64,000 bases of DNA from Ideonella benzenivorans (GTDB lineage: Bacteria; Pseudomonadota; Gammaproteobacteria; Burkholderiales; Burkholderiaceae_C). Below are positions 9,899 through 19,293 of the stretch, in pieces. Below the pieces are notes generated by a model that worked only from the letters and a program-made list of their open reading frames with translations, did no database searches and was not told where the DNA came from. Position 1 is the first letter of the stretch, and the number at the start of each line of letters is the position of its first letter. The stretch lies in NCBI RefSeq assembly GCF_020387415.1, contig NZ_JAGWCB010000006.1, forward strand, positions 310,001-374,000. Reading direction: 5' to 3'. Made by a program: the position numbers and the translations under genes.

Positions 9899-10765
9899 AT
9901 GTTGTTCCCCGAACTGTTCAAGCAACTGGAAGCCGTTCGCTGGAACATGGACAAAGACATTCCCTGGGACCGTTTCGATGCCAGTCTGCTGAGCGAGGAG
10001 CAGGCCCAGACCATCAAGATGAACGCCATCACCGAGTGGGCGGCACTGCCGGCCACCGAGATGTTCCTGCGCGACAACCGGGACGATTCGGACTTCTCCG
10101 CGTTCATGAGCATCTGGTTCTTCGAGGAGCAGAAGCATTCGCTGGTGCTGATGGAGTACCTGCGCCGTTTCCGTCCCGACCTGGTGCCCACCGAGGAAGA
10201 GCTGCACGAGGTGCGCTTCGAGTTCGACCCGGCCCCGGCGCTGGAGACGCTGATGCTGCACTTCTGCGGCGAGATCCGGCTGAACCACTGGTACCGCCGC
10301 GCCGCCGAATGGCACACCGAGCCGGTGATCAAGGCCATCTACGAGACCCTGTCCAAGGACGAAGCCCGGCACGGCGGCGCCTACCTGCGCTACATGAAGC
10401 GCGCGATGAACAAGTTCGGCGACGAGGCCCGCGCCGCCTTCGCCAAGGTGGGCGTGCTGATGGCCAGCGCCCGGCGCACGGCCCAGGCCCTGCACCCGAC
10501 CAACCTGCACGTCAACGAGAAGCTGTTCCCGCGCGACACCGTGCAGAGCCGCCTGCCCGACCCGGCGTGGCTGGAACGCTGGCTGGACACCCAGATCCAG
10601 TTCGACGCCGTCTGGGAGAGCAAGGTGGTCGAGCGCATCCTGCACAACATGAGCCTGTTGATGGAGCGCAGCTTCGCCTCCGTGCAGGAGCTCAACCGCT
10701 TCCGCAAGGAACTGACCCAGCGCCTGGCCGCCGCAGCCCCGGCCGGCACCGTCAAGCCGGCCTGA
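9899..10765 (+). CDS. Ferritin-like diiron protein, acyl-ACP desaturase-like
   Basis: Soluble alpha-helical protein of 288 aa with a complete carboxylate-bridged diiron ligand set. Glu46 (TEWAALP), Glu77 and His80 (FFEEQKH), Glu125 (CGEIRLN), and Glu155 with His158 (KDEARHG) form the two E-x-x-H halves of a four-helix bundle. This arrangement is that of soluble stearoyl-ACP desaturases and related oxygenases. AAGGAG supports the ATG at 9899. No ACP, ferredoxin or reductase lies beside it, so the substrate and electron donor are unknown. It stands alone, preceded by the structured gap. Confidence 0.75.
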   Translation: MLFPELFKQLEAVRWNMDKDIPWDRFDASLLSEEQAQTIKMNAITEWAALPATEMFLRDNRDDSDFSAFMSIWFFEEQKHSLVLMEYLRRFRPDLVPTEEELHEVRFEFDPAPALETLMLHFCGEIRLNHWYRRAAEWHTEPVIKAIYETLSKDEARHGGAYLRYMKRAMNKFGDEARAAFAKVGVLMASARRTAQALHPTNLHVNEKLFPRDTVQSRLPDPAWLERWLDTQIQFDAVWESKVVERILHNMSLLMERSFASVQELNRFRKELTQRLAAAAPAGTVKPA

Positions 10766-10774
10766 GCGGCAGCT

Positions 10775-11689
10775 TCAGTCCGCCGCCGCCGCCCGCGGCG
10801 CCGGGCTGGGCCGGCTCACCAGCGCGATGCCGGCTGCCACCGCCGCCAGCGCCAGCAGGATGCGCGGTGTGGCCGGCTCGCCCAGCAGCAGCACCCCGGC
10901 CAGCAGGCCGAACACCGGCGTGAGCAGCGTGAAGGCCGAGATCTTGGTGGCCGGGTAGTGGCGCATCAGCCAGAACCACAGCAGGTAGCTGGCGAAGGTC
11001 ACGATCACCGTCTGAAAGCCGAAGGCGGCCCAGGACAGCGGCTGGATGTGGGCCGGCCAGGGCTCTCCCGCCAACCGGGAGGCCGCCAGCAGAGCCACGG
11101 CCGAGACGGCCAGCTGGCTCATCAGCGTCTGTTCCGCCGGGGCGTGGGACAGCGTGCTGGCCCGGATGGCCAGCGTGGTGCTGCCCCACAGCACCGCGCC
11201 CAGCACGCCCATCGCATCGCCCAGCCACTGCTGTGGGTGGCCGTGGCCACCGTCGGTGAAGGCGCCGGCCACGCCGGCAAAGGCCAGCAGCAGTCCGGCC
11301 ATTTGCACCCGTCCCAGCCGCTCGCCGGGCGCGATCAGCGGCATGCCCAGCGCGACGACGAAGGGCGACAGGTAGACGAACACCACCATGCGCGAGGCCG
11401 TGGTGAACTGCAGCCCGCTGAAGTAGATGCCGAACTCGCCGGCGAACAGCAGGCCGGTCAGCAGGCTGGGGCCCCAGGTGGCCCGCGTCGGGGCCAGCGC
11501 AATGCCGCGCCAGCGGGCCCAGGCCAGCAGCAGCAGCGCCGCCCCCAGCGAGCGCAGGCCGGCCTGCGCCAGCGGCGGGAAATCATGCAGCGCCAGTTTG
11601 ACGGCGGCCTGGTTCAGGCCCCAGACGGCGGTGCAGCCCAGCAGGCACAGCACCGCCAGGCGGTCGAGGTGAAGGTGTCGTTCGGTCAT
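10775..11689 (-). CDS. EamA/DMT-family transporter
   Basis: Inner-membrane exporter of the drug/metabolite superfamily, 304 aa, with ten predicted helices in two EamA repeats (the first starts LAVLCLLGCTAVWGLNQAAVKLAL, the second near WLGDAMGVLGAVLWG). The ATG at 11689 overlaps the rhombosortase stop (ATGA). A longer upstream start exists but would add a proline-rich stretch without homology. Third gene of a glnE-rhombosortase-exporter run. The substrate is not predictable; family members export amino acids, metabolites or dyes. Confidence 0.88.
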   Translation of the reverse strand: MTERHLHLDRLAVLCLLGCTAVWGLNQAAVKLALHDFPPLAQAGLRSLGAALLLLAWARWRGIALAPTRATWGPSLLTGLLFAGEFGIYFSGLQFTTASRMVVFVYLSPFVVALGMPLIAPGERLGRVQMAGLLLAFAGVAGAFTDGGHGHPQQWLGDAMGVLGAVLWGSTTLAIRASTLSHAPAEQTLMSQLAVSAVALLAASRLAGEPWPAHIQPLSWAAFGFQTVIVTFASYLLWFWLMRHYPATKISAFTLLTPVFGLLAGVLLLGEPATPRILLALAAVAAGIALVSRPSPAPRAAAAD

Positions 11690-12312
11690 TCGGCAACAGG
11701 GGGAGGGCGCCGGGGGCGGCGCAGCAGCGCCGCGCCGCACAGCCAGCCGGCCATGGCGCCGCTCACATGGGCCAGCGGCGCAAGGGGGAAGTCCCAGCCG
11801 GCCACCGCATGGGCGGGGCCGGTCCAGGCCTGTTCGCTCATCAGCTTGAGCAGCAGGCCGGCGGCCAGCGCCAGGCCCAGTCGCTTGTCACGCGCCGGGC
11901 CCTGCAGCAGCCAGATGTCCAGCACCGCGATGCCGGCGTGCAACACGCCAGAGAGCCCGCCGTAGTGGGCCAGCGCGGGCTGCAGCAGCAGGCCCAGCTG
12001 GGTCAGCGGCCAGGCCAGGGCCCAGGCCAGCGTGGCGCGCGGGCCCAGGCCGGCCCGCCAGCCCAGCCAGGCCAGCAGGCCGCAGCCGACCAGGTTCATC
12101 CGCAGGTGCTGCGGGCTCCAGTGGGCGCCGGCGGCGGTCCACCAGCGCCAGGGCTGCTGAAAGGCCAGCGTGGGCTGCCAGTCCCAGCGCGGGTCGGGCC
12201 AGGCGGGGCTGCCGGCCTGCAGCCCCAGCGCGAGCAGCGCCAGCCCGGCCGCGAACAGCGGCCAGGCCAGAGCGGCGGGGCGGGCCAGATGCCGGCGGTG
12301 GCGCAGGCGCAC
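11686..12312 (-). CDS. rrtA: Rhombosortase (rhomboid-type intramembrane serine protease)
   Basis: Small six-helix rhomboid-family protease of 208 aa. The catalytic serine is Ser121 in YGGLSGVLHAG. The second catalytic residue is His182 in LAHVSGAMAG, and the family HxxxN motif appears as HLRMN (69-73). This set, together with the short length, is typical of rhombosortases. These enzymes cleave the C-terminal GlyGly-CTERM sorting signal of exported proteins. Two secreted subtilases in this window (48810-50768 and 50879-52780) carry that signal. It lies 12 nt after glnE. Confidence 0.85.
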   Translation of the reverse strand: MRLRHRRHLARPAALAWPLFAAGLALLALGLQAGSPAWPDPRWDWQPTLAFQQPWRWWTAAGAHWSPQHLRMNLVGCGLLAWLGWRAGLGPRATLAWALAWPLTQLGLLLQPALAHYGGLSGVLHAGIAVLDIWLLQGPARDKRLGLALAAGLLLKLMSEQAWTGPAHAVAGWDFPLAPLAHVSGAMAGWLCGAALLRRPRRPPPVAE

Positions 12313-12324
12313 GGGGCCGCCGGC

Positions 12325-15057
12325 TCAGGCGCCGAACACGGCCTGCCACAGGGCCTGCACGGCAGCGCGCTCGGTGGCCAGCTGCTCGGGCGGGAACTGG
12401 GTCGGCTGCTCGTCCAGCCGGGCCCGGTGCTGGGCGCGGCGCAGCTCGCGGTAGGCATCGGCTGCCGCATGGCCCACGCCGGCCGGCAGCAGGCCGGCTG
12501 CTTCGGCACGCTGCAGCAGCGCGATGTTGCCGGCGTTGTCCTGCAACTCGGGGTGCTGGCCGCTGTGCGCCAACACCAGGTACTGCACGCAGAACTCCAC
12601 GTCCATCATGCCGCCCGTGCTCTGCTTGACGTCGAACAGCCCGCCGCGCTCCGGATGGGCCGCGTGCACCTTCTGGCGCATCGCGGTGACCTCCTGCTGC
12701 AGCGCCTGCGGGTCGCGCGGGGCGCTGATCACGGCGCGCCGCGTGGCCTCGAAGCGCTCGGCCAGGTGGCGGCTGCCGGCGCACCAGCGGGCCCGGGTGA
12801 TGGCCTGGTGTTCCCAGGTCCAGGCGGTGTTGCTGCCGCGGCCGCGCTGGTATTTGTCAAAGGCGGCGATCGAGGTCACCAGCAAGCCGGCGCCGCCATT
12901 GGGGCGCAGCGCGGTGTCGATCTCGAACAGCTCGCCCGCGGCGGTGCGCAGCGTCAGCCAGGCGATCAGCTTGCGCACGAAGGCGGCGTAGACCTCCTGC
13001 GCCCGGTCGGTGTCGGGCTCGGCATCGTCGTCGTAGAGGAAGACCACGTCCAGGTCGCTGCCGTAGCCCAGCTCCAGCCCGCCCAGCTTGCCGTAGGCGA
13101 TCACCGCGAACTGCGGCTCGTCGCGATGGCGTTGCTTCAGGTGGGCCCAGGCCCAGCGGATGCAGCAGTCGACGATGGCGTCGGCCAGGGCCGAGAGATC
13201 GTCGCTGGCCTGTTCGATCGTGATGCGCTGCTCCACGTCGCGCACCAGGGTGCGGAAGGTCTCCGCGTGGTGGGCGCGGCGCAGCGTGTCCAGCAGCTCG
13301 CCCTCGTCGGCCTCGCCGGCGCGCACCCAGGCGGTGTGGCGCTCGTCCAGGTCGGCGGTGAAGGCGGCGCGGTCGAAGCGCTCGGCGATCTGGCGCTCGT
13401 CGGCCAGCTCGTCGATCACCGCCGGGTGCTGCATCAGGTAGCGCATCGGCCAGCGGGCCAGGCCCAGCAGGCGCAGCAGACGCTGGTGCACCGCCGGCCG
13501 CTCCACCAGCAGGGCCAGGTAGCTTTCGCGCCGCAGCAGCGGCTCCAGCCAGTCGACGAAGCGTTCGGCCGCCTGCAGGCTGCAATCGCCCTGGGCCACG
13601 CGGTGGGCGGCGCGCAGCACCAGCTTGCCCAGGCGCAGCTTGCTGTCCTCGCGCAAGGCCTGCACCCGCGGGCTGGCGGCCAGCGCCTTCACCCGCGGCA
13701 GCAGTTCGGGCGGCAGCTTCTCCCACAGCCGTTCACTGTCGATCGGCAGCGGGGCGCCGCAGCCCTTGCCGCGGCAGGTGCCGCCGCCCTGGCCGTCGTG
13801 CAGCAGGGCGTCGAATTCGGTGGCCACCAGCTCGCGCACCTCGCACAGCCGGTCCAGCAGCTCGCAGGCGTCGGCGTTGCAGGCCAGGTTCAGGCTGCCG
13901 GCAATCCAGCCCAGATCGGTGTCCGCAGTGGGCAGCAAGTGGGTCTGCTGGTCGTCCAGGTACTGGATGCGGTGCTCCACCTGGCGCAGGAAGACGTAGG
14001 CGTCGGCCAGCGCCTGGGCGGTCAGCGGCTTCATCAGCCCGCCGGCGGCCAGCTTCTGCAGGCCCTTGAGCGTGGCGCGGGTGCGGATCTCCGGGTACTG
14101 CCCGCCGCGCACCACCTGCAGCAGCTGGACGATGAATTCGATTTCGCGGATGCCGCCGCGCGAGAGCTTGACGTCGTTGGCCCGCTCGGGCCGGCCGGCG
14201 GCGCGGCGCTGGGCCTCTTCGCGGATCTTGCGGTGCAGCTGGCGCAGGCCCTCGAAGACGCCGTAGTCCAGGTACTTGCGGTAGACGAAGGGGGTGACCA
14301 GGGCGCGCAGGGCCAGTGGCCGGCCGCTGGCGACGCTGGCCAGCGGGGCGACGACCCGGCTCTTGAGCCAGGCGAAACGCTCCCATTCGCGGCCCTGGAC
14401 GAAGAAATACTCCTCCAGCATGCCCAGGCTGACCGCCGGCGGGCCGGAGTTGCCGTTGGGGCGCAGCGCCAGGTCGACGCGGAAGACGAAGCCGTCCTCG
14501 GTCACATCGCCGATCAGCGCGTAGAGCTTCTTGGCGACCAGCGCGAAGTACTCGTGCGCGGTCACCGGCAGTGGGCCGTCGGTCTCGCCCTCGTCCTCGT
14601 AGACGTAGATCAGGTCGATGTCGGAGGAGACATTGAGCTCGCGGGCGCCCAGCTTGCCCATGCCGACGATCCAGAAGTCGATCGGCTCGCCGCGCTCGGT
14701 GCGCGGGCTGCCGTGGCGCGCATCGGCCTCGAGGCGGGCCTGGGTCAGGGCGCGCTCCAGTGTGGCCTCGGCCAGCGCGGTCATGGTCAGCGTGACATCG
14801 GCCAGCGCTGCGTGCTGCTCCACATCCAGCACCACCAGGCGCTCCACCACCAACTGCCGGGCCACCCGCAGGGCCGACACCAGCGGCCGGCCATCGGCCT
14901 CAAGCCGGGCGATCAGGGCCAGGATGGTGGCGCGGTCCGGCACCCCCGGTGGGAGCAGGCTGAGTTCGTCCGGGTAGCGGCGGCGGATGCGTTGTACGAA
15001 ACGGCTGTGGCTTGCCTGCGCCCGGCAAGGGGGCGTCACCGGTTGTAAACCTTCCAT
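12325..15057 (-). CDS. glnE: Glutamine synthetase adenylyltransferase/deadenylase
   Basis: Bifunctional regulator that adenylylates and deadenylylates glutamine synthetase according to nitrogen status (910 aa from the ATG at 15057; a GTG sits one codon upstream). Two nucleotidyltransferase domains are visible. The N-terminal one carries SSDIDLIYVYED near residues 180-195 and ALRPNGNSGP. The C-terminal one carries GSDLDVVFLYDDD and ALRPNGGAGLL. The PII-responsive helical linker lies between them. It is first in the run glnE-rrtA-exporter, divergent from yhdP. Confidence 0.96.
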   Translation of the reverse strand: MEGLQPVTPPCRAQASHSRFVQRIRRRYPDELSLLPPGVPDRATILALIARLEADGRPLVSALRVARQLVVERLVVLDVEQHAALADVTLTMTALAEATLERALTQARLEADARHGSPRTERGEPIDFWIVGMGKLGARELNVSSDIDLIYVYEDEGETDGPLPVTAHEYFALVAKKLYALIGDVTEDGFVFRVDLALRPNGNSGPPAVSLGMLEEYFFVQGREWERFAWLKSRVVAPLASVASGRPLALRALVTPFVYRKYLDYGVFEGLRQLHRKIREEAQRRAAGRPERANDVKLSRGGIREIEFIVQLLQVVRGGQYPEIRTRATLKGLQKLAAGGLMKPLTAQALADAYVFLRQVEHRIQYLDDQQTHLLPTADTDLGWIAGSLNLACNADACELLDRLCEVRELVATEFDALLHDGQGGGTCRGKGCGAPLPIDSERLWEKLPPELLPRVKALAASPRVQALREDSKLRLGKLVLRAAHRVAQGDCSLQAAERFVDWLEPLLRRESYLALLVERPAVHQRLLRLLGLARWPMRYLMQHPAVIDELADERQIAERFDRAAFTADLDERHTAWVRAGEADEGELLDTLRRAHHAETFRTLVRDVEQRITIEQASDDLSALADAIVDCCIRWAWAHLKQRHRDEPQFAVIAYGKLGGLELGYGSDLDVVFLYDDDAEPDTDRAQEVYAAFVRKLIAWLTLRTAAGELFEIDTALRPNGGAGLLVTSIAAFDKYQRGRGSNTAWTWEHQAITRARWCAGSRHLAERFEATRRAVISAPRDPQALQQEVTAMRQKVHAAHPERGGLFDVKQSTGGMMDVEFCVQYLVLAHSGQHPELQDNAGNIALLQRAEAAGLLPAGVGHAAADAYRELRRAQHRARLDEQPTQFPPEQLATERAAVQALWQAVFGA

Positions 15058-15166
15058 CACGCGCGTCCATCCGGTGTGCTAGATTGCCAACGCGACGGGC
15101 GTGCAACCACGTTGCGGAGCACCGTTCCGTCCAGGGGGGGTGCGGTGCACGCCGAGACGCCGTCCC

Positions 15167-18100
15167 ATGCCGTTGATGCCCCCAGAATCCGAGCGAGTGC
15201 CCAAGCCTCGCCGTCCTTTGCTCGTATCCCTGTCACGCGGTGCCTTCCGTGCGCTGTCGCTGATGCTGATCAGCGCGTGGAGCTTATTGCTTTTGGGATG
15301 GCTGACCCTGCACTGGGGGATTCTGCCGCACATCGCCCAGTGGCGTCCGGAGATCGAGCAGCAGGCCTCGCGGGCCCTGGGGGTGCCGGTCCGGCTCGGG
15401 GGCATCCGCGCCGGCTCGTCGCGCTGGGTGCCGGCGCTGGAGCTGCGCGACGTCGTGCTGCTGGACCCCCAAGGCCGCGAGGCCCTGCGCCTGCCGCGGG
15501 TCAACGCGGCGCTGTCGCTGCGTTCGCTGCTGAGCTGGTCGCTGCGGCTCTCGCAGATCCACATCGACGGCGCGCGGCTCGACATCCGCCGCGATCCGCA
15601 AGGCCGCCTGTTCATCGGCGGGCTGGACCTGAGCCGGCCGGCCGGCGCGGACGACCACCGGGTGGCCGACTGGTTCTTCGCCCAGCCCGAATTCGTGATC
15701 CGCAATGGCCAGCTGCGCTGGCTGGACGAGCAGCGCGCCGCGCCACCGTTGGTGTTGACGCAGGTGGATCTGGTGGTGCGCAACGGCCTGCGCCGCCACG
15801 AACTGCGGCTGGACGCCACCCCGCCGGCCGACTGGGGCCAGCGCTTCAGCCTGCGCGGGCGCTTTGCCCAGCCGCTGCTGGCGCGCGCGGGGGACTGGCA
15901 GCGCTGGTCCGGCACCGCCTATGCCGACCTGCCGCGGGCCGATGTGGACACCCTCAACCGCTACGTCGCGCTGCCCTTCGACCTGAAGGCCGGGCTGGGC
16001 GGCTTGCGGCTGTGGCTGGATGTGGACCATGGCGACTGGCGCGGCGGCACGCTGGACATGGCGCTGGACGAGGTCCGGCTGGCCCTGGGGCGCGGCCTGG
16101 AGCCGCTGGCGCTGAGCCGGCTGCACGGCCGGCTGCAGCTGCAACGCCAGCGCGACGGCGTGCAGCTGAGCGCCAGCGGGCTGGGTTTCGTGACCGACGA
16201 CGGCCAGGTCTGGCCGGCCGGCGCCTTCTCGCTGCGCTGGCAGCAGGACCAGCAGCGCGGTGCCGCCGCAGGGGCCTCCTGGCCCGAGGCGCCGGTGATC
16301 GGCGGCGAGTTCAGCGCCGACCGACTCGACCTGGCGGTGATGGCCCACATCGCCGAGCGTCTGCCGCTGCCCGCCGGCCTGCGCCAGGGCCTGGCACGCA
16401 CCCAGCCCGAAGGCGTCGTGCAAGCCTTGCAGGCGCGCTGGAGCGGCCCGCTGGACCACCCGGACCACTACCGCGTGCAGGCCCGGGCCACCGGCCTGTC
16501 ACTGCAGCCCGGCGAGGTGGACCCGGCCCATCCCGCCGAACCCGCCCGGCCGGGCTGGCGCGGGGCCGAGCTGACGGTGGATGCGAACGAGTCCGGCGGC
16601 GAGGGCCAGCTGTCGGTGCACCAGGGCGCGCTGAGCTTCCCGGGCGTGTTCGAGCAAGCCGAGGTGCCGATGGACCGGTTGTCGGCCAGGCTGGTGTGGC
16701 AGCTCCGGCAGAGCACCGCCGGCCAGCCGTCCGCCATCGAGCTGCTGGTGCGCGATGTCCGCTTCGCCAACCCCGACCTGCAGGGCGAGCTGCAGGCCCG
16801 CTGGCGCACCGGGGCCCAGCCCGGGACGGGCAGCGGCAAGCGCTTTCCCGGCTGGCTGGATCTGAGCGGGCGCATCGCCCAGGTGGCGGCGCCCCGGGTG
16901 GTGCGTTACCTGCCGCTGGGGGTGGGCCCGGAGGCGCGCGACTATGTGCGCGCCGCGGTGCTGGCCGGCCAGGTCCGGCAGTTGCAGTTCAAGACCCGGG
17001 GCGACCTCTGGGACTTCCCTTATCCGCAGGCCGGCAGCGGCGAGTTCCACATCGGCGCCCAGCTGCAGGACGTGACACTGGCCTATGTGCCGCCGGACCA
17101 GGCGGGGGCCGCGCCGGCCTGGCCGGCCTTCGAGCAGCTGCGCGGCGAGCTGCTGTTCGACCGCGACCGCATGCGCATCCGCAACGCCCAGGCCCGCGTC
17201 TATGGGCTGACGCTGCAGGGCATCAACGGCGAGATCGCCGACCTGATCCAGCACCCGGTGCTGACGATTGGCGGCATGGTGCGTGGCCCGCTGGCCGACG
17301 GGCTGCGCTACGTCGCCAACTCGCCGGTGGACGGCCTGATCGACGGCGCGCTGCGCCAGGCCAGCGCCGCCGGGCCGATGGACCTGACGCTGGCCCTGGC
17401 CATTCCGCTGGAGCACACCGAGAAGACGACGGTGAAGGGCCAGCTGGCGCTGACCGGCAACGACGTGCGCATGGCGCCCGACCTGCCGCTGCTCGGCCGC
17501 ACGCGCGGCACCATCGCCTTCAGCGACACCAGCTTCAGCCTGACCGGTGCCACCGCCCGGGTGCTGGGCGGCGAGACCACGCTGGCGGGCAGCCTGCAGA
17601 GCGATGGCAGCCTGCGCTTCCAGAGCCAGGGCGTGGCCACCGCGGAGGGGCTGCGCCAGGCGCCGGAGCTGGGCGCCGTGTCCCGTCTGGCTGCGCAGCT
17701 GAGCGGCCAGGCCCCGTACCGGCTGGCGCTGGACGTGCGGCACGGTCAGACCGAGATGCTGCTGACCAGCCCGCTGACCGGCCTGGCCAGCCGGCTGCCG
17801 GCCCCGTTGGCCAAGCCGGCCGAGGCGGCCCTGCCATTGCGCTACCAGACGACCTTGAACGACAGCACCGCGGGCGCACCGCTGCGCGACACGCTGCGGG
17901 TGGCCCTGGGTGATCTGGTCGTGGCGGAATACCAGCGCGACCTGTCCGGCCCGCAGCCCCAGGTGCTGCGCGGTGCCGTCGGGGTGGGGGCCCCGTTGCC
18001 GGCCGCGGCGCCCGGCAGCGTGCAGGCCGCGCTGCAGCTGGGCGACGTGGACCTGGACGCCTGGCATGCGCTGGGCCGCAGCCTGGAGAGTGTCGCCACC

Positions 18101-19261
18101 ACCACCGCCGCCTCGGGGCACCTGGACTACCAACCCACCGACCTGAGCGTCCGCGCCCGCACGCTGCACCTGGATGGGCGTCGGCTCGACCAGGTGCAGG
18201 CGCAGGTGCAGCGCCGCAGCCAGGCCGATGGCCTGCACTGGCTGGCCGAGCTGGGCGCGCAACAGGTGCAGGGCCGGGTCGACTACCGGCCGGCCCAGGC
18301 CGGTGCGCCCCAGTCCGGGCGGCTGGTGGCGCGGCTGGGCCGGCTGGTGGTGCCCGCGGCCGAGGTCGAGCAGGTCGACAGCCTGCTCGACCAGGCTGGG
18401 GACAGCGTGCCCGCGCTGGACATCGTGGTCGACGACTTCGTCTTCAAGGGCCGGCCGCTGGGCAAGCTGGAGGTGCTGGCCAACTACCGCGGCAGTGATG
18501 GGCAGGAGTGGCGGCTGTCCCGGCTGGCGATGAGCGGGCCCGATGCCCGCCTGACCGGCAGCGGGCAATGGCTGCCCGGGCCGCGCCGGCGCATGGCGCT
18601 GGACTTCAAGCTCGAGGTGCAGGATGGCGGCAACCTGTTGGAACACCTGGGCCTGGGCCGGCAGCTCAAGGGCGCCAAGGGCGAGGTGACCGGCCAGCTG
18701 GCCTGGAACGGCTCGCCGCTGTCGCCCGACTGGTCGGGCATGACCGGGCACATGCAGCTGGCGCTGGACAAGGGCCAGTTCCTCAAGATCAACCCGGGGG
18801 CCGGCCGCCTGCTGGGCGTGCTCAGCCTGCAGGCCCTGCCGCGCCGCTTTCTGCTCGACTTCCGGGACCTGTTCGACGCCGGCTTTGCCTTTGACAACGT
18901 CAGTGCCGACGTGCAGCTCTCCGACGGCATCGCGCGCACCAACAACCTGCGCATCCGCGGCGTGCAGGCGGTGGTGCTGATGGACGGCCAGACCGATCTG
19001 CGCCACGAGACCCAGGATCTGCGCATGGTGGTGGTGCCCGAGATCAGCGCGGGCACCGCCTCGCTGGCCTATGCGGCGATCAACCCGGTGATCGGCCTGG
19101 GGGCCTTCCTGGCCCAGTTTCTGCTGAGCAAGCCGCTGGCCGAGGCCGGCACGCGCGAATTCCGTGTCGGCGGCACCTGGGACGATCCCACCGTGGTGCC
19201 GGTGCCGCGCCGCGAGGCCGAGGGCGCCGCCCCGGCGGCTTCAAAACCCCACGGCGGCTGA
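15167..19261 (+). CDS. yhdP: YhdP-family AsmA-like envelope protein
   Basis: Very large protein (1364 aa) with one N-terminal transmembrane helix (about residues 25-50, SLMLISAWSLLLLGWLTL) and a long, beta-rich periplasmic body. The DUF3971 and AsmA-like C-terminal regions show the TIGR02099/YhdP pattern, for example GQFLKINPGAGRLLGVLSLQ and the end block PVIGLGAFLAQFLLSKPLAEA. In E. coli, YhdP with TamB and YdbH carries phospholipid between the inner and outer membranes. The ATG at 15167 is chosen from the family N-terminus; 15176 is equally possible. The nitrilase gene follows after 32 nt. Confidence 0.9.
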   Translation: MPLMPPESERVPKPRRPLLVSLSRGAFRALSLMLISAWSLLLLGWLTLHWGILPHIAQWRPEIEQQASRALGVPVRLGGIRAGSSRWVPALELRDVVLLDPQGREALRLPRVNAALSLRSLLSWSLRLSQIHIDGARLDIRRDPQGRLFIGGLDLSRPAGADDHRVADWFFAQPEFVIRNGQLRWLDEQRAAPPLVLTQVDLVVRNGLRRHELRLDATPPADWGQRFSLRGRFAQPLLARAGDWQRWSGTAYADLPRADVDTLNRYVALPFDLKAGLGGLRLWLDVDHGDWRGGTLDMALDEVRLALGRGLEPLALSRLHGRLQLQRQRDGVQLSASGLGFVTDDGQVWPAGAFSLRWQQDQQRGAAAGASWPEAPVIGGEFSADRLDLAVMAHIAERLPLPAGLRQGLARTQPEGVVQALQARWSGPLDHPDHYRVQARATGLSLQPGEVDPAHPAEPARPGWRGAELTVDANESGGEGQLSVHQGALSFPGVFEQAEVPMDRLSARLVWQLRQSTAGQPSAIELLVRDVRFANPDLQGELQARWRTGAQPGTGSGKRFPGWLDLSGRIAQVAAPRVVRYLPLGVGPEARDYVRAAVLAGQVRQLQFKTRGDLWDFPYPQAGSGEFHIGAQLQDVTLAYVPPDQAGAAPAWPAFEQLRGELLFDRDRMRIRNAQARVYGLTLQGINGEIADLIQHPVLTIGGMVRGPLADGLRYVANSPVDGLIDGALRQASAAGPMDLTLALAIPLEHTEKTTVKGQLALTGNDVRMAPDLPLLGRTRGTIAFSDTSFSLTGATARVLGGETTLAGSLQSDGSLRFQSQGVATAEGLRQAPELGAVSRLAAQLSGQAPYRLALDVRHGQTEMLLTSPLTGLASRLPAPLAKPAEAALPLRYQTTLNDSTAGAPLRDTLRVALGDLVVAEYQRDLSGPQPQVLRGAVGVGAPLPAAAPGSVQAALQLGDVDLDAWHALGRSLESVATTTAASGHLDYQPTDLSVRARTLHLDGRRLDQVQAQVQRRSQADGLHWLAELGAQQVQGRVDYRPAQAGAPQSGRLVARLGRLVVPAAEVEQVDSLLDQAGDSVPALDIVVDDFVFKGRPLGKLEVLANYRGSDGQEWRLSRLAMSGPDARLTGSGQWLPGPRRRMALDFKLEVQDGGNLLEHLGLGRQLKGAKGEVTGQLAWNGSPLSPDWSGMTGHMQLALDKGQFLKINPGAGRLLGVLSLQALPRRFLLDFRDLFDAGFAFDNVSADVQLSDGIARTNNLRIRGVQAVVLMDGQTDLRHETQDLRMVVVPEISAGTASLAYAAINPVIGLGAFLAQFLLSKPLAEAGTREFRVGGTWDDPTVVPVPRREAEGAAPAASKPHGG

Positions 19262-19279
19262 CGCCCGGGCGGCGGGCGC

Positions 19280-19285
19280 TATGCT
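19280..19285 (+). promoter_or_regulatory. Candidate -10 of a leaderless transcript (nitrilase)
   Basis: TATGCT ends 8 nt before the ATG at 19294 and no Shine-Dalgarno is seen, so transcription would begin at or next to the start codon. Confidence 0.3.
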
Positions 19286-19293
19286 CGGCGACC

